A DNA stretch of 64,000 nt from Rhizobiaceae bacterium. Lineage in GTDB: Bacteria > Pseudomonadota > Alphaproteobacteria > Rhizobiales > Rhizobiaceae. The DNA lies in contig JAHBYW010000005.1 in the NCBI GenBank assembly GCA_019635755.1, forward strand, positions 62,001 to 126,000, written 5' to 3'. Both the position numbers and the translations under genes were made by a program. Every line of letters starts with the position of its first letter. The stretch's first letter is position 1. This document shows positions 17,753 to 25,681 of the stretch, in pieces. The notes under the pieces were generated by a model. That model was not told the DNA's origin, did no database searches, and saw only the letters and a program-made list of their open reading frames with translations.

Positions 17753-17990
17753 CTCCCTCCCCCTCGAGGGGAGGGTGGCCAGCCGCAGGCTGGCTGGGTG
17801 GGGTCTTGGCGGCCGTGCGCCGACGCCACCCGAGCGGCCGTGCGCCGGCGGCGCTGCTCCCTCCCCCTCGAGGGGAGGGTGGCCAGCCGCAGGCTGGCCG
17901 GGTGGGGTCTTCGCGGCCGCGCGCCGGCGCCACCCTTGCGGCCGTGCGCCGACGCCACCCGTGCGGCCGCGCGCCGACGGCGGGCGAAGC
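17753..17990. repeat. Duplicated palindromic intergenic repeat with short tandem units
   Basis: Two copies of a 55-base element (17753-17807 and 17857-17911), 104 bases apart and differing at very few positions. Each holds two small palindromes: ccctcgaggg inside a CT/GA-rich arm, and CCAGCCGCAGGCTGG. The spacer is a 25-base-type unit (gcggccgtgcgccgacgcca) that recurs about five times through 17990. Such GC-rich palindromic units are dispersed intergenic repeats in many Rhizobiales. No protein is supported here. Confidence 0.75.
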
Positions 17991-17999
17991 GCTCGGCCC

Positions 18000-18824
18000 G
18001 CGGCCACCAACGCCGGCATACGCCGACGGATTCCCTCGTGGGAGACAGGAAAGACCTCAACGATTCCAGTCCCTTCCACGATTTCTGCGGCGATCCTGTC
18101 CACCCCCCTTTGCCGATGCCTTATCCTCCGTCGCAGTCCCGCCCGCGGGAAGCGCCGGTCATGACGGTGATTTGCGTGGGGCCGGACCGGCGCCTCCGCC
18201 GGTGGCCAACGTAGCCGCCGGCCGGGGAGGCTCCGCGAGACGTCCCACGGGGAAGAAAGGCCCCGGGCGTGCTCAAAGCACGCACACACGGGACCGGCGC
18301 AGGCGATGCCTTGGGCGCGAATGCCTGTCGCCGCGAATGGTGGGAGGCCGAGGGCAGTTGCCGGACGCCGTTTGCACCACCTCAGGAGTCGGTCACGGAC
18401 AGCGGACGATGCGGAGAGGCCTTAAAACGCCGGACGGGCGGCCGAAGGGTCGCAGTCACTACCCCCCAGATGAGCGAGCCGACGGCCGCCCGTCTTCCCA
18501 CCGCGGGGCACATCGTCCGACGGTGGCGGTTTCCCTCAATGGCCAGGCCGGCCCGTCCGGAGCGTGGCGAGGATGACGTGCGCCTTGACCTCTCCCCCCT
18601 TGAGTCCATCGGCCTACCCCGGCATCGGCGGCCGTGCCCGACGGCAAAGGCGCTGCATTGTCGTGCCCGGCGGCGAAGCCGCTGCGGGCGAGGCCGGCCC
18701 AGGGTGCCGACCGCGCGCGACGCAGGCGACGCAGCGAAACAACGACCCTCACCGGATTATCGCTCTGTCCACACTCCCGCGAACGCCCGTTGCAAATGGC
18801 CCCCGATCGCCTAATTTGGCCGCG
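18000..18824. other. Gene-free region before the ECF sigma gene
   Basis: About 820 bases with no convincing gene. Open frames exist (for example 18269-18814 plus), but their codons include many that neighbours avoid (cga, agg, tta, cta, aaa), and no ribosome site or family pattern fits. Structure is the main signal: nested inverted repeats from 18361 to 18560 (listed separately) and a short hairpin cgtgct-caa-agcacg near 18268-18283. The last 80 bases should hold the ECF sigma promoter. Confidence 0.5.
18361..18560. ncRNA. Candidate structured RNA with nested long-range helices
   Basis: Three perfect inverted repeats are nested. Outer: CCGGACG (18361-18367) with CGTCCGG (18554-18560). Middle: CGGACGATG (18403-18411) with CATCGTCCG (18511-18519). 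Inner: GACGGGCGGCCG (18433-18444) with CGGCCGCCCGTC (18483-18494), 38-base loop. The order suits a folded RNA of 200 bases or more. I tested by eye the conserved motifs of RNase P RNA, tmRNA, SRP RNA and cobalamin riboswitches and found none. Strand is undetermined. Confidence 0.35.
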
Positions 18825-19364
18825 ATGACGCCCCAGGACATTACCAAGCTGATCGTGCGCACCTCGATGCGCGACCGGTCGGCGTTCGATCTGCTGTACC
18901 GGCAGACCAGCGCGAAACTCTTCGGCGTATGCCTGCGTGTCTTGAACGACCGGGCGGAGGCCGAGGAGGCGCTGCAGGAGGTCTTCGTCAAGATATGGAC
19001 GAAGGCCGACCGTTTCGCCGTCTCCGACCTCAGCCCGATCTCCTGGCTGGTGGCGATCGCGCGCAACCACGCGATCGACCGCATCCGGGCGCGCCGGCAG
19101 CGGACGGCGGAACTGGACGAGGCGCTGGAGGTGGCGGACCCGCAGCCCGGGCCCGAGGCCCAGGCGGTGGCGGCGGGCGAGAACGAGCGGATCTACCGCT
19201 GCCTCGACGAACTGGAGACTGACCGGGCGGCGGCCGTCCGGGGCGCCTATCTCAAGGGCGAGAGTTATGCCGAACTGGCGGAGCGCCACGCGGTGCCGCT
19301 GAACACGATGCGGACCTGGCTGCGCCGCAGCCTGATGAAACTGAGGGAATGCCTCGAGCGATGA
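18825..19364 (+). CDS. ECF-family RNA polymerase sigma factor
   Basis: 179 residues with only sigma regions 2 and 4. Region 2 spans about 22-90 (AFDLLYRQTSAKLFGVCLRV, EEALQEVFVKIWTKAD, WLVAIARNHAIDRIR). Region 4 spans about 120-175 (GESYAELAERHAVPLNTMRT, WLRRSLMKLRECLE). It overlaps the anti-sigma gene by four bases (ATGA), the usual layout. The group resembles SigK-like ECFs paired with RskA-type anti-sigma factors. The ATG at 18825 gives MTPQDITKLIV. Target promoters are unknown; the fasciclin gene downstream is a good candidate. Confidence 0.94.
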   Translation: MTPQDITKLIVRTSMRDRSAFDLLYRQTSAKLFGVCLRVLNDRAEAEEALQEVFVKIWTKADRFAVSDLSPISWLVAIARNHAIDRIRARRQRTAELDEALEVADPQPGPEAQAVAAGENERIYRCLDELETDRAAAVRGAYLKGESYAELAERHAVPLNTMRTWLRRSLMKLRECLER

Positions 19365-20080
19365 GCACGGCGGACACCAGCGAGCGGGAACATGGAGGCG
19401 ACGACATCGTCGCCGCCGAATACGTTCTCGGCGTCCTTCCGTCGGAGGAGCGCGGCACGGCGGCGCGGCGCATCGACGCCGAGCCCGGCTTCGCGCGTCT
19501 CGTCGACAGCTGGGAGGTCCGCTTCGCCCCGATGGCCTCGGCCTACGAGCCCGTCGATCCGCCGGCCTCGGTGAAGCCGGCCATCGACCGGCGCCTCGCC
19601 GGCGCCGCGGCACCGGCCGCTGCTCGGCCCGGCATGTGGGCCAGCCTCGCCTTCTGGCGCGGCCTGGCGGTGGCGGCGCTTGCCGCCCTGGCGCTGTGGA
19701 TCGTCGTCCCTTACGTGATCGCGCCCGAACAGCAGCCGCAGCAGCTGCGCCTCGTCGCCTCGCTCGCGCCGCACGACAGCGACGTGCACTATTTCGTCGT
19801 CTTCGACGCCCGCACCGCCGATGTCGGCCTCTCGCATGTCACCGGCGCGCGCGCCGACGGCCGTGATTTCGAGCTCTGGCTGATCGAGGGCGACAAGGCG
19901 CCGGAATCCATCGGCGTGATCCCCGTCGGCGCCAGCGTTCACCTCGCGGTTTCGCAGGCGCTGGTCGACCGCTTCTCCTCCGGTGCCGTGCTGGCGATCA
20001 GCATGGAGCCCGCCGGCGGCTCGCCGACCGGCGAACCGACCGGCCCGGTCGTCGCCTCCGGCGACCTGAAGACCATCTGA
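19361..20080 (+). CDS. Membrane anti-sigma factor, RskA-type
   Basis: 239 residues. The N-terminal anti-sigma domain (about 1-75, DIVAAEYVLGVLPSEERGTA) lacks a zinc HxxxCxxC motif. One transmembrane helix follows (about 98-118, GLAVAALAALALWIVVPYVI), then a periplasmic RskA-like domain containing GRDFELWLIEGDKAPESIGV. It should hold the ECF factor inactive at the membrane until a periplasmic signal leads to its cleavage. The start overlaps the sigma stop. Confidence 0.9.
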   Translation: MSTADTSEREHGGDDIVAAEYVLGVLPSEERGTAARRIDAEPGFARLVDSWEVRFAPMASAYEPVDPPASVKPAIDRRLAGAAAPAAARPGMWASLAFWRGLAVAALAALALWIVVPYVIAPEQQPQQLRLVASLAPHDSDVHYFVVFDARTADVGLSHVTGARADGRDFELWLIEGDKAPESIGVIPVGASVHLAVSQALVDRFSSGAVLAISMEPAGGSPTGEPTGPVVASGDLKTI

Positions 20081-20283
20081 CACAATCCGTGTTCGGCGTG
20101 CGGGCATCTTTTTCGCGCCGCGGCGAAACTTGCCGCGCCGCCCGCGCGTATCTTATCCTTCGGCCTGTATCGTCGATCTAAATAACTGAAAAAATTCGAT
20201 TTTTTCTGAAACTCCCGGCGCGCACGGCGCGTGTCTCCAACGGTACCCAAAACGGGAAACCACCGTTAAACCCAGGGAGATCA

Positions 20284-20847
20284 ATGACAATGCGCAAGCT
20301 CACTTCCGCCCTTCTCGCCGGTGCCGTCGCTCTCAGCACCCTCGCCACGGTCGCCTATGCCGAGAACCCGATGGTCGGCGGCGCGGCGATGTACGCGGAC
20401 AAGAACATCGTCGAGAACGCGGTCAACTCGAAGGACCACACCACGCTCGTCGCGGCCGTGCAGGCTGCCGGCCTGGTCGAGACGCTGCAGGGCGCCGGCC
20501 CGTTCACCGTGCTGGCTCCGGTCAATGACGCCTTCGCGGCGCTGCCGGCCGGCACCGTCGACAACCTGCTGAAGCCCGAGAACAAGGACCAGCTGACCAA
20601 GGTGCTGACCTGCCACGTCATCGGCGCCAAGGCGATGTCCGCCGACATTTCCAAGATGGTGATGGACGATGGCGGCGAGCACAAGGTGACGACCGTTGGC
20701 GGCTGCGAGCTGACGCTCAAGGCGGCCGACGGCAAGGTCACCGTGACCGACGAGAATGGCAACGTCGCCAACGTGACGATCGCCGACGTCGAGCAGTCGA
20801 ACGGCGTGATCCACGTCATCGACAAGGTCCTGCTGCCGAAGATGTAA
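20284..20847 (+). CDS. Secreted fasciclin (FAS1) domain protein
   Basis: 187 residues. A signal peptide (about 1-26, cleavage after AYA) precedes one FAS1 domain (about 40-185) with FTVLAPVNDAFAALPAGTVD and the C-terminal SNGVIHVIDKVLLP. Two cysteines (in LTCHVIG and GGCELTL) could form a disulfide. FAS1 proteins are exported adhesion or surface proteins. It lies 203 bases after the anti-sigma gene with a good GGGAGA site, and its spacing suggests its own promoter, possibly the ECF target. A strong terminator follows. Confidence 0.93.
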   Translation: MTMRKLTSALLAGAVALSTLATVAYAENPMVGGAAMYADKNIVENAVNSKDHTTLVAAVQAAGLVETLQGAGPFTVLAPVNDAFAALPAGTVDNLLKPENKDQLTKVLTCHVIGAKAMSADISKMVMDDGGEHKVTTVGGCELTLKAADGKVTVTDENGNVANVTIADVEQSNGVIHVIDKVLLPKM

Positions 20848-20929
20848 GCCGGCCGTCCAGGCACACGTCCGGGCGCTTCCGCCCGATCCGTTTCGGTCCC
20901 GTCCCTCCCGTTCGGCGACCGGACAGCAA

Positions 20930-20965
20930 GAACCCCGCGCGGGCCTCCCGCGCGGGGTTCCGTTT
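20930..20965 (+). terminator. Strong terminator after the fasciclin gene
   Basis: A 14-bp perfect stem (gaaccccgcgcggg / cccgcgcggggttc) with a three-base loop, followed by cgtttt. It lies between convergent genes (fasciclin on plus, cytochrome b561 on minus). The T run is best on the plus strand. Confidence 0.9.
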
Positions 20966-20983
20966 TGGCATGGCCTGCGAATC

Positions 20984-21547
20984 TCACTGCGCGCGTTTGC
21001 GGCCGGTGATCATCGCGCGCACTAGGTTCTCGCGGTGCTCGAGGCTGGCAACGACGACCCCCAGCACGTGCAGCGCGATCAGCGCGACAGCCGTATAGGC
21101 CGCGGCCTCGTGAACCTCTTCGACCCAACTCACGCCCCAGTAGGCGTCGGTCGTCATCAGCCAGCCGGTGGTGCAGATGGCGGCGATCATGACCAGCAGC
21201 GCTAAGACCATCGCGCCGCCGGCCGGATTGTGGCCGAGATGCCGCGGCGCGCGCATGCGGATCGTGTCGGCGAGGTAGCGCAGCACGGTCGCGGGCGAGC
21301 GCACGAAATCGGTGAAACGCGCGTGCCCGGTGCCGAAGAAACCCCAGATCACCCGCGCCAGCAGCAGTGCGGCGATTGCATAGCCGGCAAGCTCGTGGGC
21401 GGTGTCCCATTCGTCGCCGGTGAGAAAGGCGAACGTGAACAGGCCGACCAGCGACCAGTGGAAGAGGCGGACGAACGGGTCCCACACCCGCACCTCCTCC
21501 GGCGGCGTCGTGCCGCCGGAGACGAGGTTGCCCGAACGGGCGTCCAT
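20984..21547 (-). CDS. Cytochrome b561-type membrane protein
   Basis: 187 residues with four membrane helices and the histidine pattern of diheme b561 proteins: FHWSLVGLFTFAFL, ELAGYAIAALLL, the His of EVHEAAAY, and LHVLGVVVASL. It likely carries electrons within the inner membrane. The PepSY gene upstream ends one base into its ATG (TGATG), so the small periplasmic PepSY protein and this cytochrome are translated together. The N-terminal 20 residues are hydrophilic. Confidence 0.9.
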   Translation of the reverse strand: MDARSGNLVSGGTTPPEEVRVWDPFVRLFHWSLVGLFTFAFLTGDEWDTAHELAGYAIAALLLARVIWGFFGTGHARFTDFVRSPATVLRYLADTIRMRAPRHLGHNPAGGAMVLALLVMIAAICTTGWLMTTDAYWGVSWVEEVHEAAAYTAVALIALHVLGVVVASLEHRENLVRAMITGRKRAQ

Positions 21548-21825
21548 CAGTCGTCGATCTTCGTCTTGACGACGTCGCCGCTGACGGGATCGACATAGGT
21601 CTCGACCCTGTTGCCGGCCTTGTCCTTGGCGTAGATCTCGTAGCAGCTGTCCTCGATCTTGACCTGCCGGACCTGGTAGCCGTCCGCCACGAATTTGGCG
21701 GTGATGGCGTCGATGGTCATCCACTCGGACTGCGGCGCGGTCGTGCACTGGCTGTCGTCGGCGAGTGCCGGCGCGGCGGCGAAAGCGATGGTGGCGAGGG
21801 CAAGGGCGGTGACGAGGTTTCGCAT
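21547..21825 (-). CDS. Periplasmic PepSY-domain protein
   Basis: 92 residues. Signal peptide about 1-22 (TALALATIAFAAAPALA). The mature part is one PepSY repeat (ITAKFVADGYQVRQVKIED, then CYEIYAKDKAGNRVETYVDP) with two cysteines that may pair. PepSY domains are thought to act as inhibitors or sensors in the periplasm. It is the first gene of a two-gene unit with cytochrome b561 and is transcribed away from the second PepSY gene at 21955. Confidence 0.9.
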   Translation of the reverse strand: MRNLVTALALATIAFAAAPALADDSQCTTAPQSEWMTIDAITAKFVADGYQVRQVKIEDSCYEIYAKDKAGNRVETYVDPVSGDVVKTKIDD

Positions 21826-21914
21826 GGTATTTCCCTTCTTCTGCGGGTTGGCGTCGCTTCGTTCGCGACGGACCGGGTTCTGCACCTCTCGCAATGACGG
21901 CCGCCTGAGCCTGG

Positions 21915-21931
21915 CTGTCAGCGTTCTGTCA
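21915..21931 (+). promoter_or_regulatory. Pho-box-like direct repeat CTGTCA-N5-CTGTCA
   Basis: Two exact CTGTCA copies start 11 bases apart (21915 and 21926), the spacing and half-site of PhoB-type boxes bound by OmpR/PhoB-family regulators. The site lies 24 bases before the plus-strand PepSY-regulator-kinase operon and about 90 bases before the divergent PepSY-cytochrome unit. The response regulator encoded next door is the likely ligand; PhoB itself is the alternative. Confidence 0.55.
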
Positions 21932-21954
21932 TCCGGGCCGCGGCAGGAAGGCTG

Positions 21955-22287
21955 ATGATGGCGAGACCTCTCATCCGCACGCTGCTTGTCGGCATCATGC
22001 TGTCCGCCGCGACGCTGGCGCAGGCGGACCGTGGCCGCGGCGGGCACGACGACGACGATTCGGAGCGGGCCCGGCAGGGCGCCCTCTCCGGCGAGTACAT
22101 GCCGCTCGCGGACCTGATGAAGGTCGTCAAGGCGGCCTATCCCGGCCAGATCGTCGAGACGGAACTGGAGGAGCGCGACGGCGCGGTCTATTACGAAATC
22201 TACGTCCTGCAGGCCGACGGCCGGGTGATCGAGGTCAAGGTCGACGCCCGCACCGGGCGTATCCTGAAGGCGGAAGAGGACGACTGA
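21955..22287 (+). CDS. Periplasmic PepSY-domain protein, acidic
   Basis: 110 residues. Signal peptide about 1-24, then an Asp-rich patch (HDDDDSERAR) that may bind metal, then one PepSY domain (MPLADLMKVVKAAYPGQIVE, YEIYVLQADGRVIEVKVDAR). It is the first gene of an operon with a response regulator three bases later and a histidine kinase, so it is probably a periplasmic output or input of that two-component system. GGAAGG lies upstream of the ATGATG start. Confidence 0.9.
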   Translation: MMARPLIRTLLVGIMLSAATLAQADRGRGGHDDDDSERARQGALSGEYMPLADLMKVVKAAYPGQIVETELEERDGAVYYEIYVLQADGRVIEVKVDARTGRILKAEEDD

Positions 22288-22289
22288 TC

Positions 22290-22961
22290 GTGCGCGTTCT
22301 GCTGGTCGAGGACGATCGCCGCATTGCCCGCGACATCGCCGCGGCGCTCGCCGAAGCCGGCTACGTTGTCGACTCCGCCACTGACGGCGAGGACGCGTGG
22401 TTCAAGGGCGACACCGAAGACTATGCGGCGATCGTCCTCGATCTCGGCCTGCCGACGATGGACGGGCTTTCCGTCCTGAAACGCTGGCGCGCCGCCGGCC
22501 GCCGCACGCCCGTGCTGGTGCTGACCGCGCGCGGCACATGGACCGAGCGTGTCGAGGGGATCGACGCGGGCGCCGACGACTACCTGCCGAAGCCGTTCGC
22601 CATGGAGGAACTGCTGGCCCGCCTGCGCGCGCTGCTGCGGCGTAGCGGCGGCCATGCCGCTCCCGTGATAGCGATCGGCGACGTCATTCTCGATCCCCGG
22701 CAGATGCGCGTCTCCCGGGCGGGTCGGGCGATCGCACTGACACCGCAGGAATACCGGCTGGTGTCCTACCTGATGCACCATTCGGGCCGGGTCGTTCCCC
22801 AGCAGGAACTCGCCGAACACCTGCAGGCGGAGCATTACGAGCGCGAATCCAACGCGGTTGAAGTGCTGGTGGGCCGGACGCGCCGCAAGCTGGGCGACGG
22901 ACTGATCGAGACGCGGCGCGGCTTCGGCTACCTCGTTCCGGCGCCGGACGCGCCGACATGA
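22290..22961 (+). CDS. OmpR/PhoB-family response regulator
   Basis: 223 residues. Receiver domain 1-115 with acidic pocket ED(D) at 7-9, phospho-acceptor Asp51 (VLDLGLP), Thr in VLVLTARG and Lys in YLPKPF. The C-terminal winged helix spans 125-220, with LTPQEYRLVSYLMHHSGRVV and VGRTRRKLGDG. It is flanked by a PepSY gene and its kinase (four-base overlap ATGA). By analogy to similar PepSY-linked systems it may sense cations or membrane stress, but that is inference. Confidence 0.95.
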   Translation: MRVLLVEDDRRIARDIAAALAEAGYVVDSATDGEDAWFKGDTEDYAAIVLDLGLPTMDGLSVLKRWRAAGRRTPVLVLTARGTWTERVEGIDAGADDYLPKPFAMEELLARLRALLRRSGGHAAPVIAIGDVILDPRQMRVSRAGRAIALTPQEYRLVSYLMHHSGRVVPQQELAEHLQAEHYERESNAVEVLVGRTRRKLGDGLIETRRGFGYLVPAPDAPT

Positions 22962-24304
22962 AATCGATCCGCGTCCGCCTGTTCGTCCTGGCGCTTTCCG
23001 GCATCGCGATCGCGCTCGGCGCCACCGCCTTCGGCCTGACCGCGCTGTTCGGTCGCCATGTGGAGCGGCGGATCGGCCAGGAGCTCGATGCCTATGTCTC
23101 CCAGATCGCGGGCAATCTGCGGGTGGATGCGACCGGGGGCCTGACGCTGGCGCGCGAGCCGGCGGACGCGCGGTTCCACCAGCCCTTCGCGGGACTCTAC
23201 TGGCAGGTGGTCGACGAACGCAGCGGGGCGCTGACGCGGTCGCGCTCGCTCTGGGATGCACAGCTTCCCGTGGCGCGCGCTGCCGTGCGGTCCGGCGAGA
23301 CGCGTGTCGAGACCGTCACCGGTCCGGCGGACGAGGACCTCCTGTTGCATGAGCGGCGCGTCATCCTGACGGACGGCGGCGCCGACCGACCGGTCCTCAT
23401 CGGCGTGGCCGTCGACCGGTCGGAACTGGAGCCGCTGATGTCCGGTTTCGCTTGGGACATGCTTCCGGGCCTCGCGATCCTCGGCGCGTTCCTGCTGGGC
23501 GGCGCGTGGTGGCAGGTGGGCGCCGGGCTGCGGCCCCTTCGCGCGCTGAGCGCCGGCGTGAGCGCCGTCCGCGAGGGCGCGGCCGGCCGCGTCCCGGGCG
23601 CGGTGCCCGACGAGGTGGCGCCGCTGGTGACAGGCATCAACGACCTGCTCGACCAGCGCGACCAGATGGTGGTGCGCGCGCGCGACAGGGCGGCCGACCT
23701 GGCGCATGCGATGAAGACGCCGCTGACGGCGCTGGCGGGCGACGTCGGCCGGCTCCGGGCACGCGGCGACGACGCGCTTGCCGACGACATCGCCGCCGTG
23801 GCATCGCAGATGCGGCGCGCGATCGACCGGGAACTGGCGCGGTCGCGCTTGCGGCACACAGGCTATGGCGCAGGGTCGGCCCGCGTTCTGCCCGTGGCGG
23901 AATCGGTCGCGCGGACCCTTGGGCGGACGGCGGCCGGAGAAGCCCTGGCCTATGACCTGCGGATCGGCGGCGATGTCGCCGCGCGGATGCCCGTCGACGA
24001 CCTGACCGAGGTGCTTGGCAACCTGATGGAGAACGCGGCGCGGGTTGCCCGCAGCCGGGTCCGCGTTAGCGGCGATGCAGACGGCGCCGGCGGCGCGACG
24101 ATACGCGTCGAGGACGACGGGCCGGGCGCCGACCCCGAAACGATGGTGGGTCTCTCCGGCCGCGGCCGGCGCGCCGACGAGTCCGGCGGAGCGGGGCTGG
24201 GTTTGGCGATCGTGGGCGACATCCTGTCCGCCCACGGCACATCACTCGCCTTTGGACGGTCGGACCTCGGCGGTCTGGCCGTGTCGTTCATCGTTCCGGC
24301 CTGA
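22958..24304 (+). CDS. Sensor histidine kinase
   Basis: 448 residues. Two membrane helices (about 7-30 and 168-188) bracket a periplasmic sensor domain of about 135 residues. A HAMP-like stretch follows, then the H-box DLAHAMKTPLTALAG with His250, N-box NLMENAARVA, G1 VEDDGPGADPE and G2 GAGLGLAIV. The domain plan is that of PhoQ/QseC-like kinases. It is the partner of the preceding regulator, with a four-base overlap. Confidence 0.94.
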   Translation: MKSIRVRLFVLALSGIAIALGATAFGLTALFGRHVERRIGQELDAYVSQIAGNLRVDATGGLTLAREPADARFHQPFAGLYWQVVDERSGALTRSRSLWDAQLPVARAAVRSGETRVETVTGPADEDLLLHERRVILTDGGADRPVLIGVAVDRSELEPLMSGFAWDMLPGLAILGAFLLGGAWWQVGAGLRPLRALSAGVSAVREGAAGRVPGAVPDEVAPLVTGINDLLDQRDQMVVRARDRAADLAHAMKTPLTALAGDVGRLRARGDDALADDIAAVASQMRRAIDRELARSRLRHTGYGAGSARVLPVAESVARTLGRTAAGEALAYDLRIGGDVAARMPVDDLTEVLGNLMENAARVARSRVRVSGDADGAGGATIRVEDDGPGADPETMVGLSGRGRRADESGGAGLGLAIVGDILSAHGTSLAFGRSDLGGLAVSFIVPA

Positions 24305-24309
24305 GTTCG

Positions 24310-24963
24310 CTACCGGCCGGCCGCCGCCGCCAGGATCGCGCTGCGCAACGCCTCGATGCCCTCGCCCTTCTCGGACGAGGTGGTGATGATTTCGGGGAAA
24401 GCCGCCGGGCGCTTGCGGATGCGCTCCTGCGTGGCGGCCATCAGCTTCCCGACCTCGGACGCCTTGATCTTGTCGGCCTTCGTCAGCACGACCTGGTAGG
24501 ACATGGCTGCCTTGTCCAGCAGCGCGAACACGTCTTCGTCGTTCTTCTTGATCCCGTGCCGGGCATCGACCAGGACGTAGACCCGCTTCAGCGTGACGCG
24601 GCCCTTGAGATAGTCGAAGATCAGCTTTGTCCACTGATCGACCTTGTCCTTCGGCGCGCTCGCGTAGCCGTAGCCCGGCATGTCGACCAGGGCGAGGGGC
24701 GGCAGGTCGTCCGTGCTGCCGGTGTAGCCCTCGGGCACGAAGAAGTTCAGTTCCTGCGTGCGGCCGGGAGTGTTCGACGTGCGGGCGAGGCCGGACGTGC
24801 CCGTCAGTGCATTGACCAGCGACGACTTGCCGACGTTCGAGCGTCCGGCAAAGGCGATCTCGGGCGGACCCTCCGGCGGCAGGTGCTTCATGTCGGGCAC
24901 GCCGCGCACGAAAATCCACGGCCGGGCGAAGATGGCCGGCGCGAGATTGGATGCGGTGCTCAC
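24310..24963 (-). CDS. engB: Ribosome-biogenesis GTP-binding protein EngB/YsxC
   Basis: 217 residues. G1 is [15 protein letters not shown]3 [10 protein letters not shown]4 LTKADK and G5 TSSEKG. The TrmE-Era-EngA-like GTPase assists large ribosomal subunit assembly. The start is GTG at 24963, which overlaps the stop of the acetyltransferase gene (GTGA); a longer frame upstream is not family-like. It is the second gene of this two-gene stretch. Confidence 0.95.
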   Translation of the reverse strand: MSTASNLAPAIFARPWIFVRGVPDMKHLPPEGPPEIAFAGRSNVGKSSLVNALTGTSGLARTSNTPGRTQELNFFVPEGYTGSTDDLPPLALVDMPGYGYASAPKDKVDQWTKLIFDYLKGRVTLKRVYVLVDARHGIKKNDEDVFALLDKAAMSYQVVLTKADKIKASEVGKLMAATQERIRKRPAAFPEIITTSSEKGEGIEALRSAILAAAAGR

Positions 24964-25598
24964 GCGGCGGCCTCGAGTGCCGCCAGGTCGGCGCCTCGGA
25001 TAGCATCGAGGTTGCGGCTGATCTTGTCCTGCGGCCAGTCCCACCAGGCGACCGCGAGAAGGCGCCTGACGGTCTGCTCGTCGAAGCGCGTCTTGACGAC
25101 CTTGGCGCCGTTGCCGGCGACGATGGCATAGGGCGGTACGTCATGGGTGACGACGGAGCGCGCCGCCACGATCGCGCCGGAGCCGATGCTGACGCCGGGC
25201 ATGATGACGGCCTCCATGCCGATCCACACATCGTTCCCGACCACCGTGTCGCCACGGTTCTCCTGCTCCCAGCTCTTCACGTCGAAGCCCTTCTCCCAGC
25301 CCTGGGCGAAGATGTTGAACGGGTAGGTGGAGAACCCGGACATCGTGTGGTTCGCGCCGTTCATGATGAAGCGGCAGCCCTCGGCCAGCGCGCAGAACCG
25401 GCCAATGATTAGCCGGTCGCCGATGAACGGATAATGATGCAGCACGCAGTTCCGGGCGAAGTCCTCCGGCCCTTCCGGAGAATCGTAGTAGGTGAAGTCG
25501 CCGATCTCGATGTTGGGCGCATCGATCAGCGGCTTCAGGAACACGACGCGCGGGTGCATCGGGATCGGATGCTTGATTGCTGGATTGGGTCCGGCCAT
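24960..25598 (-). CDS. CatB/Vat-type xenobiotic O-acetyltransferase
   Basis: 212 residues of left-handed beta-helix hexapeptide repeats. Typical of the XAT group are [16 protein letters not shown]-like text (catalytic His in GANHTMSG), [20 protein letters not shown] and [17 protein letters not shown]. Family members acetylate chloramphenicol, streptogramins or sugars with acetyl-CoA; chromosomal members often have unknown substrates. It is coupled to engB by a four-base overlap. Confidence 0.88.
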   Translation of the reverse strand: MAGPNPAIKHPIPMHPRVVFLKPLIDAPNIEIGDFTYYDSPEGPEDFARNCVLHHYPFIGDRLIIGRFCALAEGCRFIMNGANHTMSGFSTYPFNIFAQGWEKGFDVKSWEQENRGDTVVGNDVWIGMEAVIMPGVSIGSGAIVAARSVVTHDVPPYAIVAGNGAKVVKTRFDEQTVRRLLAVAWWDWPQDKISRNLDAIRGADLAALEAAA

Positions 25599-25681
25599 GG
25601 CTGGGCTCCGGTGATGCGTCCGGAACTATAGTGCCGGCTCGGACGCATGCAACGGCGCCGCTTCCGCGGCGCCGGGCAGGG

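Noticed and set aside
18161-18600. RNase P RNA, tmRNA or SRP RNA in the structured stretch
   Set aside because: The conserved GAGGAAAGTCC, T-loop/acceptor and tag motifs were not found on either strand.
18269-18814. A 181-residue plus-strand frame before the ECF sigma gene
   Set aside because: Many codons that neighbours avoid and no ribosome site; the inverted repeats explain the sequence better.
20180-20215. AT-rich inverted repeat gaaaaaa-ttcga-ttttttc as a terminator
   Set aside because: The stem has no GC and is followed by no gene end that needs it; more likely part of the fasciclin promoter region.
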